From Sphingobacteriales bacterium (lineage in GTDB: Bacteria; Bacteroidota; Bacteroidia; Chitinophagales; UBA2359), in contig JADKCK010000014.1 in assembly GCA_016718845.1 (NCBI GenBank), positions 96,670 to 160,669 on the forward strand: DNA of 64,000 bases, read 5' to 3'. Below, piece after piece: positions 51,516 through 60,835 of the stretch. The number at the start of each line of letters is the position of its first letter. The first letter of the stretch is position 1. The notes under the pieces were generated by a model. The model was not told the DNA's origin and made no database searches. It saw only the letters and a program-made list of their open reading frames with translations. A program made the position numbers and the translations under genes.

Positions 51516-53972
51516 ATGCCCTTTTACACCGCTATGTTATCTACCATCAAAAAGCAACTAAAAAAATGGCACACACAACTATTGTTGTTTGTGCAGCAAA
51601 TCCGTCAACATCCTACTGTACAACAATATTTGGCATCTGCCCAAAAGCAACAACAACATTTTAAAGCACGTTTTCCGCGCCTATATAAATTGTTGATGAT
51701 TATTTTGTGCACTGTATTGGTATTTAAAGTCTTAGATGTGGTTTTTCCGTTGCGTGTTGATGTTGGATATTCGCAAACCATCGAAGATAGAAAAGGACAT
51801 ATCTTGCATTCGTTTCTTACGCCCGACGACAAATGGCGCATGTATACCGAACTGCCCGAAATTAGCACACAATTGGCAGCGGCTATTGTTTTTAAAGAGG
51901 ACAAATACTTTTATTACCACCTAGGCATTAACCCCATTGCGGTGTTGCGTGCCGCTTTTCTGAACATTTTTACGGGTCGGCGCACATCGGGGGCATCTAC
52001 CATTACCATGCAAGTTGCCCGTATGTTGCAACCCAAACACCGCACCTACTACAACAAAATTTTGGAGATGTTTAGAGCCATGCAATTAGAATGGCACTAC
52101 TCGAAAGCCGAAATACTGCAACTTTATTTTAACTTAGTGCCTTATGGCGGCAACATCGAGGGTATAAAATCGGCATCGGTATTGTTTTTTGGCAAATCGC
52201 CCGAGCAACTTAGCCCCGCCGAAATAGCTACTTTGGCTATCATTCCAAATCGCCCTACCTCTTTGGCATTAGGCAAACAAAACGACCGAACAGTGCAAGA
52301 GCGCAACCGTTGGTTACTCCGATTTGAAACCGGAAAGGTATTCACACATGCCGAAGTTGTCGATGCTTTGCTCGAACCGCTACATGCACAACGACGCGAC
52401 ACCCCTAGAACAGCACCACATTTGGCTAATCGGTTAAAAAATCGGTATCCACAACAACCCATCATTAAAAGCTACATAGATTATAATAAACAACGGCAAA
52501 TTGAGCAAATAGTAGCCAACTTTATACAACGACAATACACCCAACGCATACGCAATGCGGCTGTTGTGGTACTCAATAATCGCACCCACCAAATAGAGGC
52601 ATATGTTGGCTCGGCTAACTTTTTTAATACCGAAGACGGCGGGCAAGTAGACGGCGTGCGCGCCATGCGGTCGCCGGGTAGTACCCTAAAACCCTACCTA
52701 ACAGCTTTGGCTTTTGACAAAGGATTACTAACACCTAAACTAAAAGTAAGCGATGTACCCACTAGTTTCTCGGGCTATTCGCCAGTTAACTACGACAAAA
52801 CCTACAACGGCAGTGTAACCTACGAGTATGCCTTAGCACACTCGTTAAACGTGCCTTTTGTATTGTTGTTAGAGCAATATGGAGTTGATGAGTTTGTACA
52901 ACGCCTATCGGAAGCAGGCTTTAGGCAGATGCAGCGCGAGCGTAGCACATTGGGCTTATCGGTTATTTTGGGCGGATGTGGCGTTAGCCTCGAAGAACTG
53001 ACCAACCTATACAGCGTTTTTGCCAACAAAGGGCAATTTTTTACCGCACAACTTAGCCCAAACGACAGCATTGGACAAGGCACACCGCTTATGTCGGAAG
53101 CAGCAGCTTATATGGTGACAGATATTTTGGACGAACTAACCCGACCCGACCTGCCACAAAGTATCGAGGCAAGTAGCATAAACCTGCCACGTATTGCTTG
53201 GAAAACAGGTACCTCGTATGGGCGCAAAGACGCTTGGAGTGTGGGTTACAATGCCAATTATACAATAGGCGTTTGGACAGGTAATTTCTCGGGCGAGGGC
53301 GTACAAGAGCTGACCGGCTCGAACATTGCCACACCGCTTTTGTTCGAGATTTTTAACAGCATTGACTACTCGCCACAAAGCAATTGGTTTACTATACCCC
53401 GCGAGTTGCAACGCCGCTGGGTTTGTTCCGAAACAGGCTTGCCACCAAACGAACAGTTTTGTATCAACAAACAAATGGATGTGTATCTACCTACCATATC
53501 GCCCAACACCATTTGCGAACACCAAATTAAGGTTTTTGTATCCGATGAGGAGCAAATAAGCTATTGCACCGCTTGTATGCCAACAAAAGGATACAAACAA
53601 AAATGGTATCCTAACCTACCTCCCGAAATAATTGCCTACAACGAACGCGAAAAAATACCGTACCAAAAAATCCCGCCACACAACCCCAATTGCGAACGCT
53701 TTTTTGAAAGTGGCACACCGCCCCGCATCATATATCCAGTAAACAACCTAAAATACCTAATTGATAGGGCAGATAACGACCAACTAATGCTAAGTTGTAA
53801 TGCCGCCCCCGATGTAGATAAAGTATACTGGTATGTAAACGACACCTTTTTAGGCGAAACAACACCCAACAAACGATTGTTTTTTGTGCCTAAAATTGGC
53901 AAAAACAAAATTGCTTGTGTTGATGATAAAGGCAGACAACAAATTATTTGGATAGAAGCCGAGTTTTTATAA
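51516..53972 (+). CDS. pbpC: Penicillin-binding protein 1C
   Basis: An 818-residue class A PBP that polymerises glycan strands and cross-links them on the outer face of the inner membrane. Start taken at the first ATG (51516); a TTG at 51507 would add three residues. A cytoplasmic tail of ~55 residues precedes one membrane helix (LLMIILCTVLVFKVLDVVF). The transglycosylase domain has EDKYFYYHLGINP (about 127) and RRTSGASTITMQVARML. The transpeptidase has SPGSTLKPY (nucleophile about residue 386), SLNVPF, and KTGTS (about 562). The C-terminus is the BiPBP domain with Cys pairs (VCSETGLPPNEQFC, YCTACMP) characteristic of PBP1C. Divergent from fdx. Confidence 0.93.
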   Translation: MPFYTAMLSTIKKQLKKWHTQLLLFVQQIRQHPTVQQYLASAQKQQQHFKARFPRLYKLLMIILCTVLVFKVLDVVFPLRVDVGYSQTIEDRKGHILHSFLTPDDKWRMYTELPEISTQLAAAIVFKEDKYFYYHLGINPIAVLRAAFLNIFTGRRTSGASTITMQVARMLQPKHRTYYNKILEMFRAMQLEWHYSKAEILQLYFNLVPYGGNIEGIKSASVLFFGKSPEQLSPAEIATLAIIPNRPTSLALGKQNDRTVQERNRWLLRFETGKVFTHAEVVDALLEPLHAQRRDTPRTAPHLANRLKNRYPQQPIIKSYIDYNKQRQIEQIVANFIQRQYTQRIRNAAVVVLNNRTHQIEAYVGSANFFNTEDGGQVDGVRAMRSPGSTLKPYLTALAFDKGLLTPKLKVSDVPTSFSGYSPVNYDKTYNGSVTYEYALAHSLNVPFVLLLEQYGVDEFVQRLSEAGFRQMQRERSTLGLSVILGGCGVSLEELTNLYSVFANKGQFFTAQLSPNDSIGQGTPLMSEAAAYMVTDILDELTRPDLPQSIEASSINLPRIAWKTGTSYGRKDAWSVGYNANYTIGVWTGNFSGEGVQELTGSNIATPLLFEIFNSIDYSPQSNWFTIPRELQRRWVCSETGLPPNEQFCINKQMDVYLPTISPNTICEHQIKVFVSDEEQISYCTACMPTKGYKQKWYPNLPPEIIAYNEREKIPYQKIPPHNPNCERFFESGTPPRIIYPVNNLKYLIDRADNDQLMLSCNAAPDVDKVYWYVNDTFLGETTPNKRLFFVPKIGKNKIACVDDKGRQQIIWIEAEFL

Positions 53973-54079
53973 ACCACTGCAAAAACCTTCTTGTGCTAAC
54001 CCACAAATGATGTATAACCGCCTATTTTCACCCTTATTTAATTGAGCTAAAAAAAAATTTCAAAAAAAACGACAAAAAG

Positions 54080-54111
54080 TTTGGCAAACTCCAATAAGCA
54101 TCGTACCTTTG
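54080..54111 (+). promoter_or_regulatory. Promoter of the SAM-riboswitch operon
   Basis: TTTG (54080-54083), 20 bases, TACCTTTG (54104-54111), a full Bacteroidota promoter. Transcription would start about 20 bases before the riboswitch. Confidence 0.75.
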
Positions 54112-54136
54112 CGGCAGTTCTTTAGCATAAATAACA

Positions 54137-54247
54137 CTTATCAAGAAAGGTGGAGGGAAATGGCCCTATGATACCTTGACAACCTGTTTTAACAACCGTT
54201 AAAATAAGGTGCCACATCCATCCTAAATACATTTTAGGATAGATAAG
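54137..54247 (+). promoter_or_regulatory. SAM-I (S-box) riboswitch
   Basis: The closing stem P1 is CTTATC (54137-54142) with GATAAG (54242-54247). Between them are the S-box core words AAGAAAGGTGGAGGGAAATG, GGCCC-ATGA-ACCTTG-CAACC, AGGTGCCACATCC, and a P4 hairpin CCTAAA/TTTAGG. SAM binding stabilises P1. The 3' P1 strand (GATAAGTT, continuing AGAAAGC) can instead pair with 54293-54308 (GCTCTTCCAACTTATC), which is the 5' arm and loop of the terminator. So without SAM the terminator cannot form and the methionine genes are expressed; with SAM, transcription ends. A GGCATGTTA hairpin (54263-54286) brings the two halves together. Confidence 0.93.
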
Positions 54248-54287
54248 TTAGAAAGCACAACATAACATGCCCCCAATGGCATGTTAC

Positions 54288-54325
54288 AAAAAGCTCTTCC
54301 AACTTATCGGAAGAGCTTTTTTTTT
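54288..54325 (+). terminator. Riboswitch-controlled terminator
   Basis: AAAAAGCTCTTCC (54288-54300) pairs with GGAAGAGCTTTTT from 54309, loop AACTTATC, followed by a T-run. The loop and 5' arm are the antiterminator partner. Confidence 0.9.
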
Positions 54326-54418
54326 GTAAAAAGCCCGCCCGATAAGTCTTTTCTAGATAAGTGATTTGCTATGTTATTGTTTTTAAATTATTAATAACAA
54401 CATAAAAATCACTAAATC

Positions 54419-55612
54419 ATGCGCAAAACAACTGCCATCATCCATTCTGTTCCTGTCGATCCACAAACAGGCTCTATTAGCGTTCCCATCTATCAAACAG
54501 CCACTTATGTACAAGAGGCACCCGGCGTAAACAAAGGCTACGATTATGGTCGCAGCAACAACCCAACCCGCAAAGCCCTCGAAGACATTGTTGCCCAACT
54601 CGAAAACGGCGTAGCTGCTTATGCCTTTGCCACAGGTTTGGCAGCCATTGATGCCGTACTTAAGCTGCTATCGGCAGGCGACGAAATTGTAGCCGTTGAT
54701 GATATTTACGGCGGAGCTTATCGCCTATTTACACACGTTTATCAAAAATTTGGCATTACGGTACATTATGTTGATACCACCGATGTCGAAAATGTGATTG
54801 ACTACATCACCCCAAAAACAAAATTAGTGTGGCTCGAATCGCCCACTAATCCTACCCTAAAAATCTCCGACATCAAAAAAATTGCAGCTATTGCCCACGC
54901 ACAAAACGCTTGGGTAGTGGTAGATAATACCTTTGCATCGCCAATAGCACAACAACCCCTTGAACTTGGAGCCGATATTGTAGTACATAGCGGTACTAAA
55001 TATTTGGGCGGTCACTCGGATTTAGTAGCCGGATTGGTAGTGCTAAAAACACAAACATTGGCAGACCAAATCAAGTTTATACAAAATGCGTCGGGTGGCA
55101 TTTTAGGTCCCCAAGATTGTTGGTTGCTCATACGCGGTATCGAAACGCTTACTTTGCGCGTCGAAAAACAATGCCGCACCGCCTTGAGCGTAGCACAATT
55201 TTTAACCACTTGCCCAGAGGTAGACAAGGTGTATTATCCCGGATTGGCATCGCACAAAAACCACCACATTGCCCAACAACAACAGCAAGGTTTGTATGGC
55301 GGCGTAATATCGTTTACCCTAAAAAACGATACCGAACAAAACGCCCTTAAAGTGGTTACCGCTACCCAATATTTTAAACTTGCCGAAAGTTTGGGCGGTG
55401 TTAAAAGCTTAATTTGTCATCCTGCCCAAATGACTCACAAATCTATCCCACAAGCAAAACGCCATCAGTCGGGTGTAGCCGATTCGCTAATTCGCTTGTC
55501 GTGTGGCATCGAAGATACCGAAGATTTAATCGAAGATTTGGAACAAGCTTTCAAAAAAGCAGCTTTATTATCTAACGTTCAACAAAACCAATTAGTAGCC
55601 GATGCCGTATAA
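54419..55612 (+). CDS. metB: Cystathionine gamma-synthase-type PLP enzyme
   Basis: A 397-residue PLP enzyme of the Cys/Met metabolism family. Motifs: GYDYGRSNNPTRKALE, ATGLAAIDAVL, ESPTNPTLKISD, VDNTFASP, and the Schiff-base lysine K194 in HSGTKYLGGHSD; SLGGVKSLICHPA closes the active site. Members include cystathionine gamma-synthase, gamma-lyase and beta-lyase, which are hard to separate by sequence. The SAM riboswitch upstream and homoserine dehydrogenase downstream (11-base overlap) favour a methionine-synthesis role, making cystathionine (or homocysteine directly) from an acyl-homoserine. Confidence 0.88.
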   Translation: MRKTTAIIHSVPVDPQTGSISVPIYQTATYVQEAPGVNKGYDYGRSNNPTRKALEDIVAQLENGVAAYAFATGLAAIDAVLKLLSAGDEIVAVDDIYGGAYRLFTHVYQKFGITVHYVDTTDVENVIDYITPKTKLVWLESPTNPTLKISDIKKIAAIAHAQNAWVVVDNTFASPIAQQPLELGADIVVHSGTKYLGGHSDLVAGLVVLKTQTLADQIKFIQNASGGILGPQDCWLLIRGIETLTLRVEKQCRTALSVAQFLTTCPEVDKVYYPGLASHKNHHIAQQQQQGLYGGVISFTLKNDTEQNALKVVTATQYFKLAESLGGVKSLICHPAQMTHKSIPQAKRHQSGVADSLIRLSCGIEDTEDLIEDLEQAFKKAALLSNVQQNQLVADAV

Positions 55613-56861
55613 CAAAAAATTAACCATTGGCTTGTTTGGTTTTGGCACCGTAGGCGAGGGCATTTACAAAGTATTGCAACAAACGCCTACTTTACAAGCA
55701 AGTATCAAAAAAATAGCCATAAAACACGCCCACAAAGTTAGGCAAGCACCCGCCAAGTTGTTTACTACCAACCCCAACGATTTGCTCAACGACCCCGACA
55801 TTAATGTAATTGTTGAGCTGATAGATGATGCCGATGCATCGTTTGCTATCGTATCAACAGCACTCAAAAACGGAAAAGCAGTGGTAAGCGCCAACAAAAA
55901 AATGATTGCTCATCATCTGCCCACTTTACTTGAGTTGCAAGCACAATACCAAGTGCCTTTTTTGTACGAAGCAGCCGTTTGTGGTAGCATTCCTATCATC
56001 AGAAATTTAGAGGAATATTACGACAACGATTTGCTAAACTCGGTGACAGGTATTGTAAATGGCTCGACCAATTTTATTTTAACCCAAATGATTGAGGGCG
56101 GTTTATCGTACGAAACGGCTTTGTTGCAGGCACAAGAACTAGGCTTTGCCGAAAGTAACCCCGCCTTAGATGTAGAAGGAAAAGATGCAGTAAATAAGTT
56201 GAGCATTATTTTACACCATGCTTATGGCGTTGCGGTACATCCCGACCAAATTTTGCACAAAGGTATTACTCGTTTGCACCCACAAGACACCCGCTATGCC
56301 ACCGAAAAAGGCTACCAAATTAAGCTGTTAGCCAAAGCCAAACGCATTGGCGAACAAGAATTAAAAGCTTTTGTTTTGCCCAGTTTTGTAGATGCAAACA
56401 GCCAATTTTATAACGTAAAAAACGAGTATAACGGCGTATTAATTGGTAGTAAATTGGCAGACGAACAGTTTTTGTATGGCAAAGGTGCAGGTAGGTATCC
56501 TACCTCGTCGGCGGTATTGAGCGACATTGCCGCCCTGCGCTACGACTACCGCTACGAACACAAAAAAACTTACGGAGGCACAACTTATGCACTAAACGAG
56601 CATAGCCAAGTGCGTATTTATGTGAGCTACAACCGAAACGAAATAGTAGAAACCAACGATTTTGTAGCCATCGAAGAAACGTATCAAAGCCACGAACGTA
56701 GCTATCTGGTGGGCATTATTGAGCTAGATAAACTAAAAAACGCCTACTGGCTTGAGCAAGAAGGCGTTTCGGTGGTATCGCTCGACGAAATAAAATTGTC
56801 GCAAACAGCATTATCGCCAACATTAAACAACACAGCACTAGCACCAACAGTATTAGCTTGA
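55602..56861 (+). CDS. hom: Homoserine dehydrogenase
   Basis: A 419-residue enzyme reducing aspartate semialdehyde to homoserine. The NAD(P) motif GLFGFGTVGEG is at residues 10-20; VVSANKKMIA, FLYEAAVCGSIPIIRNL, GIVNGSTNFILTQM and FAESNPALDVEGKDA (catalytic Lys region) are all present. The C-terminal ~80 residues (GGTTYALNEHSQVRIYVSY...) are beta-rich and may be a regulatory domain; a clear ACT signature is not evident. It overlaps metB by 11 bases and is therefore under the SAM riboswitch, which makes flux into homoserine follow methionine need. Confidence 0.93.
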   Translation: MPYNKKLTIGLFGFGTVGEGIYKVLQQTPTLQASIKKIAIKHAHKVRQAPAKLFTTNPNDLLNDPDINVIVELIDDADASFAIVSTALKNGKAVVSANKKMIAHHLPTLLELQAQYQVPFLYEAAVCGSIPIIRNLEEYYDNDLLNSVTGIVNGSTNFILTQMIEGGLSYETALLQAQELGFAESNPALDVEGKDAVNKLSIILHHAYGVAVHPDQILHKGITRLHPQDTRYATEKGYQIKLLAKAKRIGEQELKAFVLPSFVDANSQFYNVKNEYNGVLIGSKLADEQFLYGKGAGRYPTSSAVLSDIAALRYDYRYEHKKTYGGTTYALNEHSQVRIYVSYNRNEIVETNDFVAIEETYQSHERSYLVGIIELDKLKNAYWLEQEGVSVVSLDEIKLSQTALSPTLNNTALAPTVLA

Positions 56862-56880
56862 AAAACTTAAGGGCAAACAA

Positions 56881-56913
56881 AAAACGGAGCAACCCATAAG
56901 GTTGCTCCGTTTT
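56881..56913. terminator. Bidirectional terminator
   Basis: A perfect 14-bp stem AAAACGGAGCAACC (56881-56894) with 56900-56913, loop CATAA. Shared by the convergent hom and 56935 genes. Confidence 0.85.
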
Positions 56914-56934
56914 GTATTGTTTGGGAGATAAGAT

Positions 56935-57489
56935 TTACTCAATTACCAATTTTTTGTTAACCAAGTTAAAACCTTGTACAATTTTAAGGAAGTAAGTACC
57001 TTTGGCTGCTGCCGGAATATTTACTTTAGATTCGTAAGTGCCTGTAAAATCTTCGATTTCTTCGTTTAAAATTTCGTTACCTGCTACGTCTAAGATAACA
57101 ATTTTGGTTGTTTCTTCTTCGGGTAGGCTAAAACTAAGGAAATACGCACCATTTTGGAAATCGGGACCAAACGAGATGTCTTTAATCTCAAGGCTGTTGG
57201 GGCTACCAAATCCCGATTTAAAAGCTTCGCGAAGGCTAGCACCGCTTTTTGTGATGTCGCTCCAGTCAAGGTCTTTTACTGTAACCGAAACTTTAGCTTT
57301 GTTTTTGGGGTTTTGATACGTTTTTTGTTGGCTTTCGCCTACAACGGCTTTTTGTACGCGGTCCCAAATTTCGCTATACGACGACGACGATGAAGAGGCA
57401 GGAGCCTTGCTGCCTTGTGCAGATGCGTTAGCCGTTGAACAGGCAAGGGCTACTACAGCCAATAAGAATGAAAAAAGATACTGTTTCAT
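56935..57489 (-). CDS. Short T9SS type A cargo protein
   Basis: A 184-residue exported protein; the start at 57489 gives signal MKQYLFSFLLAVVALACSTA. A Ser-rich linker leads to a ~60-residue region (YSEIWDRVQKAVVGESQQKTY, VSVTVKDLDWSDI). The C-terminal ~80 residues are a type A sorting domain: SFSLPEEETTKIVILDVAGNEI, GTYESKVNIPAAAKGTYFLKI, ending NKKLVIE. The protein is almost entirely targeting sequence, so the functional part is very small. Function unknown. Confidence 0.82.
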   Translation of the reverse strand: MKQYLFSFLLAVVALACSTANASAQGSKAPASSSSSSYSEIWDRVQKAVVGESQQKTYQNPKNKAKVSVTVKDLDWSDITKSGASLREAFKSGFGSPNSLEIKDISFGPDFQNGAYFLSFSLPEEETTKIVILDVAGNEILNEEIEDFTGTYESKVNIPAAAKGTYFLKIVQGFNLVNKKLVIE

Positions 57490-57743
57490 AAAAAATAGTG
57501 TTTTAGATGTTTTTGTTGTTGAAACTGTCATGGCTAAAGCGTAAAACGGTTTCGGTTTATTGTGCGCAAAAGCATTTTTTTTGCTTTATCGCCCATTTTT
57601 TTTGTTGTGTGTTGATGTTAGACGGTAAAAGTACTAAAAGGTTTACATTATAACGCAAAAAAAGTGCGCTAAAGTTCGTTATAAGGCATTTTTTTTGAAA
57701 AAAATGTTTGCTAAGCAAACGTATTAACAATAATACCCAATCA

Positions 57744-59177
57744 TCACACCAAAACCAAGTTGCATTTTTCTAACAGCCAAGGTTTTTCGGCAACGGCAAC
57801 ACAAGTACTTATTTCGGTTTTTAGCTGATGTAGCTCGGTGGCATCGGGTAGTTCGTGGCACTTAACCAACCGACGCACAAAACCTACTAAGTTTAAATAA
57901 AAAGGTAGGTGTTGTTTTAGCTCGTTTCGGCGGCGTTGCAATAGGGCGGTAAAGCTAACAATAAAACTGTCCAGTTGTTCGGTACTATCCCAATCGTGTT
58001 TTTGGTGCAGCACAAACAACTCAAAATACGACCTTAGCAGTAACGATTTAGCATCTAGCAACATCAACACATCGGTATATTGGCTTTGCGATAATAAATC
58101 GATGGTTTTGTCGTACTGTTTTTTAGTGAAATAAAATCGTGCCAAATTAACCGAAAATACTTCATCGCCAACCGTATTTTTAAAATCGTGGATAAACTTA
58201 CGTGCCCATTCCCACTCGTTGAGGTGCAAGGCAATGGTAATTAAATTGCGGTACTGCGAATGTGGCATGGTTTCGGTTTTGCTAATTAGCTCGTGGGCTA
58301 CCTCAAAGCGATAAATCTCGAACAATTCGCGCCAATATTTAGGCTCGCCTTTGTTTAGCTGTCTAACACAATAATTATGCACCATAGCAAACAATTCTTG
58401 GGCTTCGGGTCGGTTAATTTGGGCATAATGTTGCATCAAACCATTTTTTAGTTGGTTAAAATGATTTTCGTGTTCGGCATTATCTGTTCGCAAAATTTGC
58501 AGGGCATAGTAATGCAATTTTAAGGTCAGATGCGGTCTGTTGGCAATATGTTCGGTGGCTTGTAGCACCAAAGGCAGCATCGAAAAATCGTAATTGTATT
58601 GCTCAAATCGCAAATAATTGAGCGATTTGGCATAATAAATCAATTTGTTGAGCAAATAGTAGGTATCTAAAGTATCGGAAATGGCTTGCAAATTAGGTTC
58701 TTGTTCGCGTTGTTGTTGCTCTTCGATGCGGTTGTGCAGCAGCAAGGCACTTTGCAACTGATAATAGGCTTGGGTGGTGCTATCGGTGGTTTGTGCCACT
58801 TTTTGCAATGCCTCGAGGGTGCTGTCGGCATAATGGGGCAATTGATGTTGTTCGTAAGCCTGCGATAGGCGCAACAGGGTGTTTGGGGCATCGGTTTGCA
58901 GCGATTGGTGCTGCCAAAACTGCTCGACTAAACCTACTAATAAACTGGCGTATTGTTGCAATTTAATCTCTTTATAGGTTTCGTTGCCAAACAAATGTGC
59001 AAAAACCACAGTCCGCTGTAATTTGGCGGGCTTTTTTTGGTTTTGGTGCAGATATTCGCACAGTTTTGTTACTTTGTCGTTGGTGTTAAAATAGGGCGAT
59101 TGTACAAAACGCCTAAATTGCCGCCATTCGTCGGGCAAAAAACGACTTAGTAGGTTGATAATTTTGGTGTTTTGCAT
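57744..59177 (-). CDS. Large helical protein of unknown function
   Basis: A 477-residue protein. The start is at 59177 (MQNTKIINLLSRFLPDEWRQF); the ORF stays open 65 codons further, but only through the 9-bp repeat leader. It is almost all helix, with repeated Leu/His/Gln-rich segments (YASLLVGLVEQFWQHQ, LYHLRLSQAYEQHQL-like, ALHLNEWEWARKFIHDFKN, FYFTKKQYDKTIDLLSQS) that look like irregular TPR-type repeats. No signal peptide; cytoplasmic. Family not recognised. Confidence 0.75.
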   Translation of the reverse strand: MQNTKIINLLSRFLPDEWRQFRRFVQSPYFNTNDKVTKLCEYLHQNQKKPAKLQRTVVFAHLFGNETYKEIKLQQYASLLVGLVEQFWQHQSLQTDAPNTLLRLSQAYEQHQLPHYADSTLEALQKVAQTTDSTTQAYYQLQSALLLHNRIEEQQQREQEPNLQAISDTLDTYYLLNKLIYYAKSLNYLRFEQYNYDFSMLPLVLQATEHIANRPHLTLKLHYYALQILRTDNAEHENHFNQLKNGLMQHYAQINRPEAQELFAMVHNYCVRQLNKGEPKYWRELFEIYRFEVAHELISKTETMPHSQYRNLITIALHLNEWEWARKFIHDFKNTVGDEVFSVNLARFYFTKKQYDKTIDLLSQSQYTDVLMLLDAKSLLLRSYFELFVLHQKHDWDSTEQLDSFIVSFTALLQRRRNELKQHLPFYLNLVGFVRRLVKCHELPDATELHQLKTEISTCVAVAEKPWLLEKCNLVLV

Positions 59178-59460
59178 GGGAGATGTGGGGAAGTTGTGAT
59201 GTGGAGATGTTGTGATGTGGAGATGTGGTGAAATGGCGGCGAAGTGGTGAAGTGGCGAAATGGTGAAATGGCGAAGTGGTGAAATGGTGAAATGGTGAAG
59301 TGGGGCGAAATGGCGAAGTGGTGAAGTCACGTTGAGCGTAGCCGAAACGGAGGGATTGTAGAGACGTAGCACTGCTACGTCTTAACGGTGTATAATGTGT
59401 CACGTTGAGCGTGTCACGTTGAGCGGAGCCGAAACGCGAAACGCAAAACGCAAAACGCCC
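59178..59460 (-). repeat. 9-bp-repeat leader plus common intergenic words
   Basis: Read on the minus strand, a CGGCTACGCTCAACG word is followed by some 15 units of TTCACCACT/TTTCACCAT type and CACATCTCC directly before the ATG at 59177, the same order as at 45160-45356. Upstream (59333-59460) are three CACGTTGAGCG words, a palindrome GACGTAGCACTGCTACGTC, and a run of CGAAACGCAAAACG words. Confidence 0.8.
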
Positions 59461-59621
59461 CAAATACAATTATTTTGGCAAAGGTAACAATTATTTTGGG
59501 CTAAAACAAATTTAGTTAAAAAAATACCTAACTCGCTGATAAACAACTACTTATCACACCAAAAAAGAATTTAATTAACCCCAAAAAAACAGTTAAACTT
59601 TAAAAAATGGCAAAGTGCGTA

Positions 59622-59653
59622 TTTGGACAACAAACAGAACCCTTGTACCTTTG
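59622..59653 (+). promoter_or_regulatory. Promoter of the LRR gene
   Basis: TTTG (59622-59625), 20 bases, TACCTTTG (59646-59653): full Bacteroidota promoter, 39 bases before the start at 59693. Confidence 0.75.
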
Positions 59654-59692
59654 CATCAACAAATTTAATTTACCATTGTAAAACCTAGCATT

Positions 59693-60787
59693 ATGAACAA
59701 GTTCATGCGCCCTTTCTTTATTTTTTGTTTGCTGTTTGTTTGCCTATACAACAGCAACACCCTCTCTGCCCAATGTTACTTTGATGATTTACTACCCGAA
59801 GAACAACAAAGCCTAATTGACCTCTACAACGCTACTGATGGAGATAATTGGATAGATAACTACGGTTGGTTAGATACCAATGTGCCAGTAGAGGATTGGA
59901 TAGGTATAAACGTAGGCGTAGATTGCCATATCATAGGTATTGACCTTACATACAATGGGCTAAGTGGTACAATTCCGGATTTAAATTTACCTAATTTGGA
60001 ATACCTTTATCTTAGTAGTAACCAACTAAGCGGCAATATACCCAACTTTACCAACTTGTCTAATTTGCAGAACCTTTCTCTTAGAGTTAACCAACTAAGC
60101 GGCAATATCCCTGACTTTACCAACTTGCCTAATTTACTATCACTTGATATTTACTACAACCAACTAAGCGGCAATATCTCTAACTTTACCAACCTGCCTA
60201 ATTTGCAAGAACTTTCTCTTAACGATAATCAACTAAGCGGCAATATACCTAACTTTACCAACCTGCCTAATTTGCAAGAACTTTCTCTTGGCACTAACCA
60301 ACTAAGCGGCAATATACCTAACTTTACCAACCTGCCTAATTTGAAAAACCTTTATCTTTACAATAACCAACTAAGCGGCAATATCCCCAACTTTACCAAC
60401 CTACCTAATTTGTGGAAACTTTCTCTTAACGATAATCAACTAAGCGGCAATATCCCTGACTTTACCAACCTGCCTAATTTGCAAGTGCTTTCTCTTGGCA
60501 CTAACCAACTAAGCGGCAATATACCCAACTTTAACAACCTGCCTAATTTGCAATATCTTTATCTTGGCAATAACCAACTAAGCGGCAATATACCTGACTT
60601 TACCAACCTGCCTAATTTGGGCGTTCTTGATATTAGCGAAAATCAACTAAGCGGCAATATACCTGACTTTACCAACCTACCTGATTTACAAAACCTTTCT
60701 ATTATCAATAACCAACTAAGCGGCAATATCCCCAATTTTACTAATCTGCCTAATTTGCAACACTTTATCTCAACAATAACCAACTAA
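59693..60787 (+). CDS. LRR protein, N-terminal part (interrupted gene)
   Basis: 364 residues. Signal peptide (MRPFFIFCLLFVCLYNSNTL), an N-terminal cap typical of plant-type LRR proteins (LPEEQQSLIDLYNATDGDNW), then 12 repeats of 23 residues with the consensus NLxxLxLxxNQLSGNIPxFT. Each repeat is 69 bases, nearly identical in DNA. A one-base deletion near 60760 puts the reading into a stop at 60785. A second deletion of two bases near 60833 restores the original frame, so this and the next entry are one gene of about 1090 codons (59693-62962) with two compensating indels. Ligand-binding LRR surface; partner unknown. Confidence 0.82.
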   Translation: MNKFMRPFFIFCLLFVCLYNSNTLSAQCYFDDLLPEEQQSLIDLYNATDGDNWIDNYGWLDTNVPVEDWIGINVGVDCHIIGIDLTYNGLSGTIPDLNLPNLEYLYLSSNQLSGNIPNFTNLSNLQNLSLRVNQLSGNIPDFTNLPNLLSLDIYYNQLSGNISNFTNLPNLQELSLNDNQLSGNIPNFTNLPNLQELSLGTNQLSGNIPNFTNLPNLKNLYLYNNQLSGNIPNFTNLPNLWKLSLNDNQLSGNIPDFTNLPNLQVLSLGTNQLSGNIPNFNNLPNLQYLYLGNNQLSGNIPDFTNLPNLGVLDISENQLSGNIPDFTNLPDLQNLSIINNQLSGNIPNFTNLPNLQHFISTITN

Positions 60788-60835
60788 GCGGCAATATCCC
60801 CAATTTTACCAACCTGCCTAATTTGCAATATCTTT

